DNA of 64,000 nucleotides from Epichloe hybrida. Lineage: Eukaryota > Ascomycota > Sordariomycetes > Hypocreales > Clavicipitaceae. The stretch covers positions 1-64,000 of the forward strand of contig JAFEKR010000070.1 in the NCBI GenBank assembly GCA_019022495.1. The letters run 5' to 3'. Each line of letters opens with the position of its first letter. Within the stretch, counting starts at the first letter, position 1. The notes below the pieces were generated by a model. The model did no database searches and was not told the origin of the DNA. It saw only the letters and a program-made list of their open reading frames with translations. A program made the position numbers and the translations under genes. Shown here piece after piece: positions 56,190 through 64,000 of the stretch.

Positions 56190-56470
56190 ATTTCATAGAA
56201 GGGAAGTCTTCTATTTATACTAAAATTCCTTTTTATAGAAGGGAAAAGCTTCTATCCGCGCTAAATTTCCTTTTTTATAGAAGGGAAAAGCTTTTATTCT
56301 CACTAAACTTCCTTTTTATAGAAGGGAAAGCTTCTGTATCACTTGTGCGCTTCCTGTTTTATAGAAGGGAAGTCTTCTGTAACTATAATGATTTCTTTTT
56401 TATAGAAGGGAATAGCTTTTATCTCGCGGGTCCTTCCTATTTTATAGAAGGGAAGTCTTCTATAACCGTA
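56190..56470 (-). repeat. seven tandem hairpin repeats, period 40-44 bp, in the copia leader
   Basis: Seven units begin ATAGAAGGGAA at about 56,195, 56,235, 56,277, 56,317, 56,361, 56,402 and 56,444. Each continues into CTTCTAT or a one-base variant, so every unit holds the inverted repeat ATAGAAG...CTTCTAT around a 6-7 base loop. The 20-base segments between hairpins are much less conserved. The array lies between the primer-binding site and gag. Confidence 0.85.
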
Positions 56471-56508
56471 TGTAAAGTGCACTAGAAAGAATTTTATAGT
56501 AATAGGCT

Positions 56509-56520
56509 AGGCTTATAACC
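56509..56520 (-). other. copia primer-binding site, internal tRNA-iMet type
   Basis: Directly after the 5' LTR the minus strand reads GGTTATAAGCCT. Allowing one G-to-A and one C-to-T change it is GGTTATGAGCCC, complementary to the anticodon region of initiator tRNA-Met, as used by Drosophila copia and yeast Ty5, which prime from a cut half-tRNA. Confidence 0.7.
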
Positions 56521-57336
56521 TATTGAAATATAGGGAGCTAGTTACTAGCTAGTAATAGCTATATAAGTGTAGCTTCTATAGTTAGGGACTAATAGAGCCA
56601 CCACATTAAATATTTAATGTAACGTAACGGAAGGTTTTAGCAGTTATTAACTAATTAAATTTAATCTAGATAACTTTTACAATATCTTATATACCAATAG
56701 AATTGATTTTAGTGACGTTATACGGGCAATGCGACTGTTAGATTAAGAGGCCTAGCTATCTAGCTAGATTAAAAAGATCTTCTTCCTCTTATATACTTAC
56801 TAACCGTATTAGTGAATCCGGACCGCTAAAGAGGTCTTATAGGCCACTTTTTATTTTCCGCAAAATTTATTTATATGTAAAATCCAAAAAATCAACTCAC
56901 CACCATACAAACTAGTAACCCGTATGCACTAAATTTTAGTTTAAAAAATATTCCTACATAAAATAAAGCCCTGTCTTCTAGCTTTAATTTACTATATATA
57001 AGACTTTTATACAACCTCTAGTTAAAGAGAAAATCGCTATTAAAGATAGCTATAGGGTAACCTACTTACGTTACCCTAGCTTACCTAATTACTAGTAGCG
57101 CTGCGGTTGTGGCTGTGCTTGTAGCTATAACGCAATTGAATAATCTACAATTGACAATTGATTTGGATTAGTCATCCACACGGTCGGTCGCAGCTGTTGA
57201 CAGCTGCGACGTAGCCATTGACAGCTACTTTTGCGACCGTTAACAGCTGCAGTGCAGCTATTAGGCTTGCAATGCAAGCTAGTAATAGAAAGGTCCTTTA
57301 ACTAGAAAGGGCTAAAAATAGGTCTTATTTTTAACA
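56521..57336 (-). repeat. copia LTR, right copy (5' LTR)
   Basis: Its right, outer end keeps more C and G (for example CACGGTCGGTCGCAGCTGTT) than the left copy, while its inner end is more mutated. Confidence 0.93.
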
Positions 57337-57680
57337 ACTCCTTTATAGCTAAGTTCCTTATGGATAGCTTTAATAATCGCTTATTATTATTTAGGCACGT
57401 TAATAACTAGCGCTAGTCCCTTTATAATTCCTATTAGCCTTTTCTAAAGATAACCCTTTTCTAAGTAAAACTTCTTTACTTTATTATATAGTTTTCTATA
57501 GTCCTTTACGCTAAGATTAATTAGTCTTTAAAGGGTTATTAAGAATTCAATAACTTATTATATCTCTTTAAAGTAATTTCTCTTACTATTTTCCTCTATC
57601 TTAATGCTATTAAGATATAAGTTAATAAAATCTTTAATATCCCCTTTAACTTCTTAATCTAATTAATTTAAAGCCCTAGG

Positions 57681-57708
57681 GCCTTTCCTAGATAAGGCAT
57701 CTATAATA
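57681..57708 (-). pseudogene. gypsy RNase H end motif
   Basis: Minus strand encodes IIDALSRKG, the DALSR motif that closes gypsy RNase H. It sits about 0.8 kb downstream of the reverse transcriptase motif in element orientation. Confidence 0.7.
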
Positions 57709-58499
57709 CAGTTCTTTTTACCTAGAATGTGTTATATAGAGAAATTAAAAAGCAGGATATAACTAATCCATTATGTAATAAGAGCTTTAGGTATATTATT
57801 AACTACGCTATTAAGCTAATACACAAGAACTTATAAGTCTATTTCTAATGTAAATAGGACTTTATAAAGGTAAATTCATAGTTTTCTTAATATATAAATA
57901 ACTACTTAATATTCTCGCTTAGTTACATTATACTTAGCCTTAGCAATAGTCTAAGTATTACTTTTATATTAAACTAAATACTATTTGCTATTAATAATTT
58001 ATAATAATATAGCCCCTTATCTAAGTAAGCTTATATTAATTATTAGTATAATTTCTCTAAAGCCTAGTCTAAGATTAAGTAAAATAAGGATTAGGGCTAT
58101 TATTATTGCTTTCTTTAGGATATCTATAGCTTCTTATTACTCTAGTCCTTATTCCTAATCCTTTATCTTCCTTAGTAAAATTACTAGTGGTTTTGCCTTT
58201 TACATATAGTATTTTACCTAGATATAATAGACTCCTATTAACCTAATAAAGGATTACACTTCTAATTAATCTTAATAAACCTTCTAGTCTAAAATCTTTA
58301 TAATCTTCGCTTTAGTTAGCTTTTGCCTGTTTATCTTACATATAAATCCTACGATTTTTACTAATTTCTAGTAAAACTTTAACTTAGATACTAAGGCTAT
58401 GTAACTAGAGAGCTTAATATTAACTAAAACTTTATTAATATTAATTAAATGCTCTATTACGTATTTACATACTCCTAGTATAATTTCCTCTTTATTATA

Positions 58500-58560
58500 T
58501 ATTATTATTAGTCCCTTTACCGCAATATTATCTAGGAAAGGTATGTAAATATAAGGGATT
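58500..58560 (-). pseudogene. gypsy reverse transcriptase active-site relic
   Basis: Minus strand encodes YIPFLDNIAVKG, corresponding to the FLDDIxVKG form of the YxDD active site in some fungal gypsy elements; the second Asp is now Asn (G-to-A). Confidence 0.7.
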
Positions 58561-61500
58561 AAATTAAATAGGATTTATCTAATAATCCTAATAAACTAAG
58601 CTACTAAGTTAGTAGCTTCTTATAGTAAGTAATAAAGCCGCAAAAGTCTAATTACAGTAAAAATCATTATTATATTCTTACTCTTCTTTACTAATACTAC
58701 CTAATTATATCTAGATAATAAGTTAACTATTAACAAGATCTTATATATTATAAAGCTCTTACTAAATACTTCTACGCCTTAAGGAATTAGCGTATTTTAT
58801 ATTATTACCTTATTATACTTTATAGCAAATAAAATTAGGCAAATCCCTTTATCCTTCTTTATAATAAGAAAATAAGGATTCCTATAAGAGCTATAACTTT
58901 TCTCTAAATATCTATACTTTAGCTTTTTCTTTAGAAAATTAACTAATCTCCCTTATAACCTAAGAGGTATTAGGATTAAGCTTACTTACTATGCTTTATA
59001 TTTAATAACCTTTATAACTTATAGTGGCGTGACTAGTAAGTTAACTTTCCTATATTCTAATAAGTCCTAGGCTAGCGCTACTTCTTAGTTATAAAGAATT
59101 TCCTTAAAAACATTAACTTCTTCTTATATTAAATATTCTTATACCCCTTTAACTATTTAATCTAAATATTACTAGGTTATTCTAAAACCTTATAGATTTA
59201 CGCAGAATCTCCTAGTAATATACTCACTATACTTCCTAGATATATCTAGATATAACTTAGCCTTTTCCTATTTCTTTATCTTCTATTTTAGGTCCCTTTC
59301 TAGTATTAATCTATTAGAGGGAATATTATCTTAGGGATGTATTTTATTAGCTTTTTACTTATATATTATGTTTACTATAAAATTAGGTAGTTTTAGTTAT
59401 TACTAGGGCTTAAAATCCTTTATAATTACTTTAAGTTATTAGGTATAGTTTACTATTATATTCTTAATTACCTCTTAGAAGATATTAGTTCCTTCCCTTA
59501 TTATAAGAGAAATTAACTATTTATTATTATCTATTTCTATCTCTAACCCTTTATAAACCATTTAATCTTCCTTTATTTCTAGGTAACTAAATAAGATAAT
59601 ATTAATAAAGGGCTACTAGGCTAGCTACTTATTAGTGTATTACTATTAAATACTTCCTATAACTCTTAAGATAATAATAATATTACTAAAGTAATATTAG
59701 GTATAAAGCTCTTTACTTCTTAAGTAATTAAACTATATCTAGGATAGTCTAAAAAATAGTATTCTAAGAATTAGGCTAATATTAACTAAGTCTAGACTAA
59801 TATAGAAATTAGTAAGTATCTAGATATTTCCTAGATATAGTCTTATCTAAACCTCCCTAATTATCTTAATACTATATAATAAGAATAATATTATATTTAT
59901 TAGGTAAATCCTTAGTCTAAGTTACCTAGCTATGCTTTCTATAATTATATTCCCTTATAATCCTATGTTAATAAGCCTAAGGAGAAGCTCCCTTTCTAGG
60001 TTATCTAGCTAGACTTAGAGGTATAGTAAGTCTTATAGGCAATTAATAGTAGCCTATGGTTTTAAAATCGTATTAAGCATAAAGTTTATCTAAGTAAGAT
60101 TAATTAAATTTTACTAAGGTTTGCCCTATTCTAAGTAAGCTCCTAGTCTCTCCTAAATTCATTCCTATAAAGCTATATTAATCTCTAGTAAAGGCGTTAT
60201 TAGTAAGCTATTCTTAGCTATAGCTTTATTCTTCTTATTTTCCTTAAGGGTCTTTTTTATTAATTAAAGAATTAAGTTAATCTAGTTCCCTAGATTAATT
60301 AGTCTTAGGTTTAGTTTTACGCTAAATATTTTTAAAGGAGGAGCTAGCCCTAATATATCTCTATTATAGTAGCGGATATTTTCTATACCTTTTGCTTATA
60401 AAAGACATTTATTACTAACTACCTTTACTAGTGTTAGTATAATATAATAGATATCCTAAAAGGGCACTTTAACCTTCTTCTAAAAGATCTTATTATATAA
60501 TTAATTAAGAATCCTTTATTTAACTTTATTTAACAGATCTTTCTTACCCTTAGTTACTACTAAATTATCTTAAATAGGTTAAGTATAAGGTTACTAATCT
60601 TTTACCTTATTTTCTATAATATCTTTAATCCTTAGGCATTTTACTAACTATTTACTAATAGCTATAAACTTTATAATAATCCCTTTATCTTCTTTCTCCC
60701 TTATGCTTAGCTTCTTAAAGGTAATAGTAAATACTATACCTAATATCTTATACTTTAAGATAGACATTATATTAATCTCTCTTTTAAGTTAAAATTTTAC
60801 TAGATTAAATATACCCTTTATTTAATTAAATACTTCCTGTTTTTCTAGTGTTATTTCCTAGCTTAATTCTCCGCAAGGGCTATATTTCTTAATTCTTAGA
60901 ATTATATATATAATCTTATAGTCCTTAAAGTACTTAACCTAGAATATAGCTAGTTTACGCGCATAGCTACTAATAGAAAGAAATTTTATAAGCAAGAATA
61001 AAGGTATAATTTAATATCTTATATTATCTTTAATAGCTAAAATATAAACTACTAGGTTATATATAGTAAACTTTAATATCTTATTATATTTTAAAGTATT
61101 ACACTTTATTATAATATGTAATTCTTTATTATAGTAATAATAATAATTTAACTAGTAGCCTCTTCCTAATATTATGTTTATTTTAAAATAGCGCTCCTTA
61201 TCTAGATTAAATAAACCTATATAATTTGCTTAATAAGTTTACTATTAATATTAAGGATAGTTACTATACTTCTCCTTAAGTAGCTTTACTATATTAATTT
61301 CCTTTATTACCTAGGCTATAACTATGATTTTTAGCTTTACTAGTTATTTTATTAGATCTTTTATTTAATCTTAGTATTTTGCTAATCTAGGGGCCCCTTA
61401 TTATCCTATGTTAGTATTAAATAAGATAGTTTTCTTAGCTTACTTATTTAAATCACCTAGTGCTAAGTAATTCTTTTAAGTAGCCTAGTAACTATTAAAG

Positions 61501-63052
61501 GTAGCCTAATTAAATAGTATTTATATCTTAAAGCTAAAGTCCTTCTTACTTAAAGTATAATTTTCTATATTAGCAAATTCTAAGTCCTTGTTTTTAAGCT
61601 CTAGTTATATATAAATATATATGTTAAGTACTATCTAAAGTAGTTTATACTATATAACTAAGATTTCTTTATAAGTAAACCCCTTTTTATTTATAAAGCT
61701 TAAGATTAAGTGTTTTAGTAAGGCTTTATAGATATAGTTAGACTAGGTTATTATAGTTTTCTATTCTATTAGGTTTATATTAGATATTAGAGTATAATGC
61801 TTTTATAACTAGTAATAGGTTTTCTTAATAGTCTTTAGCTATATTAAATTAAGGTCTTTAAGTTATTCTCTAGTGTTTTCTATTTAATCCTAGCTAGTTA
61901 TATTAAACTATAAGAGTATCTTTTCCTTAGACTCCTTCTAAGATTATAATATAGTTAGTATCTTAACCACTTATTAAAGCTTTAGGTTAATATTATGCTT
62001 AAGTATCTTACGCTAATTTACTTTAGGAATACCTATTACTTTTATCTTTACCTTAAAGTCCTTAATAAAATTAGCTATATTTTCCCCTAAAAACTACTTA
62101 ATATTATACCTATTTTATATAGTAATAAGGGAAGTTTAACACACTATTATCTCTTTAAGAAGCTTTATAAAGGTTTTTATATTAAGCTCTCTAAGAGATC
62201 TAGGTATCTTACCTCTATTATTAGGGTCTTTACTTAAGTGGTTATTAAACTAAGTTTAAGCTAGGCTAATAACTATCTTAGGATTAAGTAATTCCTAACT
62301 AGTAACTAGGGTACTAGGTAATAGTAAGTCCTAAAGGTCCTTTAGGTAACTTAGGTATTTACTAGGTCTTGCTTTACTTAGCTATTAGGAGTAAGATAGT
62401 ATAAGGTTAAATATAGGCTTAGTAAAAAGTGCTTTTAATTAATCTTATAAAAGAGTAATTACTTAACTAAATATTATAATACTAGTAAGAATTTCTTAAA
62501 GAAAGACTTTTAATAAGGTAGTATTTATAGTAATAAGTAACCTATAAGTAAAGGCTACTAATATAATTATATAGCTCTTTATAATAAGCTATAAGACCCT
62601 TATATATAGCTAAATAATAGTAAAATTAGCTATAGGCCCTAAGATTAAATAGTCTATAATACTAAGTAATGCTTTCTATTCTAGTGCCTTATATTTAAAG
62701 ACTTTTAGTAAAGGGTTAATGTTTAGCTAGTGTTTATAAGGTATACCTTTAAACTATCTAGTTTTCTTTTTTACGCTTTTATATAATACTAGTTTATATT
62801 CTTAGCTTACCTTAGCTTAGTATGCTTAGCTACCTTCTCCTTTACGCTATAACTATTATAAAGGTTAGGTTAAGGCTTTAGATTTATATCTTAGTGTAAG
62901 GAAAGTAAAATAAAGGGGTCTTTGCGTAGGTTAGCTTAGTAATAGCTAAGAGCGTAATTATTAGCTTGCTTCTAATTAATCTTAGTCTATAGTAAATTAA
63001 CTAGAAAGCAGAAAGGTCCTAGGGGTTTAAAACCGTGTTTCTCCACTAGTTT

Positions 63053-63533
63053 TATTAAGCGGAAAATAACACCCTAAAAGACATAATGCTAGCCTATAGT
63101 TATAGGTAGTAGTAATATTTACTTACATTAGAAAGGTTAATTAACTTAATAGTAGTAATTATAATAATAGCTAAATTAGTCTTTATAAATAGAGATAATT
63201 TAGATTAAATAGTCTATTAGATTAGAAGTGACTTTTTAGTTAAGTTAGGGAAATAATCTTATTAATTTATCTTATTAAGGTAGACATAATAGTGGCTATA
63301 GTAACGCTAGGTATTTAAGTTAAAAATCTAAAGTTAGGTATGTATAAAGAACCTTAAAAGAATCTAGCTATAGGTAATCTCTTTATAGATTAAATAGTCC
63401 CTTTGCCTAGATAACTAATATTGTTATCCCTTGTTGTGTTATTTATCCCTGCGATCCCCTATATCCCTTGTGCTTGTCATCGCGAATACGCGCGTTTATG
63501 GGCGCGCGTATCACGGGCCCACGGCACACAATA
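63053..63533 (-). repeat. gypsy LTR, right copy (5' LTR of the element)
   Basis: It starts TATTAAGCGGAAAATAACAC, a C-to-T/G-to-A version of the left start. Its last 110 bases are GC-rich and include the near-palindrome ACGCGCG-TTTATGG-GCGCGCGT. Confidence 0.9.
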
Positions 63534-64000
63534 CCTTAGTAAGCTCTTTATAATATTAATTAATTAAGTAAAAGGTAATAGTTTTCTTATAGATTTATAT
63601 ATATAATAAGCTATAGAGAAATATAAGGTCTTAATTTTTACTATCCTAAGTATTAGTATCTTAAATTTTTTATAAGCTTATTAATCTAATAAGGTATTTA
63701 TATATAGTCTTTATTTATTAGCTAAAGCTATAATTAGTTTTGCTATTTATAAAGCTAAATAAGAAGTTCCTTTAATTTAATAGTATAATTAGTGCTATTA
63801 ATAGCATATATATACTAGTATTTATTTCACTAAATTAGTAGTAAAGATACTAGTTAAGGAAAAATAATATCTTATAAAATATACTAGTAATTATAAGCTT
63901 TAAGGAATTATTCCTTTATATACTAGTAAGCACTAAAGGTTTTATTAATAATAGCACTTTATTATAAATAGTATTCTTAAAGTCCTTTATAATCCCTTAA
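63534..64000. other. AT-rich sequence right of the gypsy element
   Basis: Unassigned AT-rich DNA with no readable coding relic or terminal repeat; it runs out of the window. Confidence 0.5.

Larger units (their letters stand above)
53750..56190 (-). pseudogene. copia gag, split by the hAT-like element
   Basis: Downstream of the hAT insert the minus strand reads VYSFPKTAKLKGAENFD, a Gln/Trp position now stop, then WKQALAI and FRALGM, the typical start of copia-type gag (LKGxENYxxW). It continues to a Lys-rich C-terminus near 53,760-53,990. Upstream of the insert (55,990-56,190) lies a helical segment with EQVIRQQNAINLVI and KLESLTLAINNRSIEG, probably the gag N-terminal coiled coil. Confidence 0.7.
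48815..57336 (-). mobile_element. Ty1/copia LTR retrotransposon nested in the gypsy element
   Basis: The 8.5-kb element has two LTRs (48,815-49,631 and 56,521-57,336) and is flanked by the 5-bp target duplication ACTCC at 48,810-48,814 and 57,337-57,341. Minus-strand order is 5' LTR (right), primer-binding site, hairpin leader, gag, protease, integrase region, reverse transcriptase, polypurine tract, 3' LTR (left). The LTR ends were TG...CA, with some ends now TA by G-to-A change. It interrupts the gypsy pol gene between RNase H and the integrase core. It is less degraded than its host: stretches of over 100 codons remain open. A hAT-like element interrupts its gag. Confidence 0.92.
43090..63533 (-). 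mobile_element. Ty3/gypsy LTR retrotransposon, degraded, interrupted by a copia element
   Basis: Two direct repeats of about 475 bases bound the element. Coding relics read on the minus strand in gypsy order: reverse transcriptase (about 58.5 kb), RNase H (about 57.7 kb), then, beyond the nested copia element, integrase (about 48.2-48.7 kb). The integrase after RNase H defines Ty3/gypsy rather than Ty1/copia. In element orientation the 5' LTR is at 63,053-63,533 and the 3' LTR at 43,090-43,562, preceded by a polypurine tract (43563-43581, minus strand ending AGGGAGG). Without the copia insert the element is about 11.9 kb, longer than most gypsy elements. I could not recognise a matching target duplication or a clear primer-binding site. 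Confidence 0.88.
42500..64000. other. AT-rich, RIP-like compartment
   Basis: Base composition changes within a few tens of bases near 42,500 to very AT-rich DNA dense in TA and poor in CA, TG and CG dinucleotides. There is almost no open reading frame of 60 codons or more in 21 kb. Inside readable transposon genes, stops sit where Gln or Trp is expected (CAA/CAG to TAA/TAG, TGG to TAG/TGA), the mark of C-to-T mutation in duplicated DNA. The block continues past the window end. Confidence 0.9.

Noticed and set aside
56190..56470. Regular repeats with variable spacers, resembling a CRISPR array
   Set aside because: The DNA is eukaryotic, the units are hairpins of about 20 bases with short drifting spacers, and the array sits exactly in the leader of a copia element between primer-binding site and gag.
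63029..63052. Possible gypsy primer-binding site (minus strand TGGAGAAACACGG)
   Set aside because: It starts with TGG as tRNA-3'-end sites do, but lies about 7 bases from the LTR end and I cannot match it to a known tRNA.
42500..64000. Centromere, since fungal centromeres are AT-rich RIP-mutated transposon blocks
   Set aside because: Only 21.5 kb are visible and such blocks also occur dispersed along chromosome arms; needs block length and CenH3 mapping.

Overview
This is a nuclear window from a filamentous ascomycete, most likely a Sordariomycete and probably Hypocreales (order is inference). The signs are short spliceosomal introns (about 55-120 nt) with CTAAC/CTGAC branch sites, a giant Ras-associated LRR-PP2C adenylate cyclase, creB- and cnxG-type genes, and an abrupt change at about 42.5 kb from GC-balanced, gene-dense DNA to very AT-rich DNA that looks heavily mutated by RIP (repeat-induced point mutation). 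Positions 1-42,500 are a housekeeping compartment. Reading left to right it holds: the 3' end of the mitochondrial phosphate carrier gene; creB (deubiquitinase); YOS1 (ER-Golgi transport); ALG12 (N-glycan mannosyltransferase); adenylate cyclase; a GH13 alpha-glucosidase; RTC4; dynamitin; cnxG (molybdopterin synthase small subunit); a broken small gene; a secreted lipase; a conserved-looking unknown; SDHAF1/SDH6; DUS4; SEC10; NUS1; an AlkB-like dioxygenase with an in-frame TAG; and TRM5. Most neighbours are divergent or convergent pairs. I see no biosynthetic or defence cluster. The shared themes are loose: ALG12 and NUS1 both serve dolichol-linked glycan assembly, DUS4 and TRM5 both modify tRNA, and creB, adenylate cyclase and the glucosidase all touch carbon sensing or use. 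Positions 42,500-64,000 are a gene-free AT-rich block. It contains a three-level nest of mobile elements whose ends can be read directly. A Ty3/gypsy retrotransposon on the minus strand (LTRs at 43,090-43,562 and 63,053-63,533) is split by a minus-strand Ty1/copia element (48,815-57,336, 5-bp target duplication ACTCC). That element is itself split inside gag by a 1,356-bp hAT-like DNA element (54,626-55,981, 8-bp target duplication GCTGCTAA). The copia element keeps its primer-binding site, polypurine tract and a leader array of seven hairpin repeats. The most interesting points are a perfect 352-bp tandem duplication of a phase-0 exon just upstream of the catalytic cysteine exon of creB; the hairpin array in the copia leader; a mutation gradient in both LTR pairs that spares the outer edges; three inferred GC-AG introns; and two probable CAG-to-TAG nonsense changes in single-copy genes near the RIP compartment. 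Exon structures were worked out by hand from splice signals, frame and family conservation; no alignment or transcript data were available.
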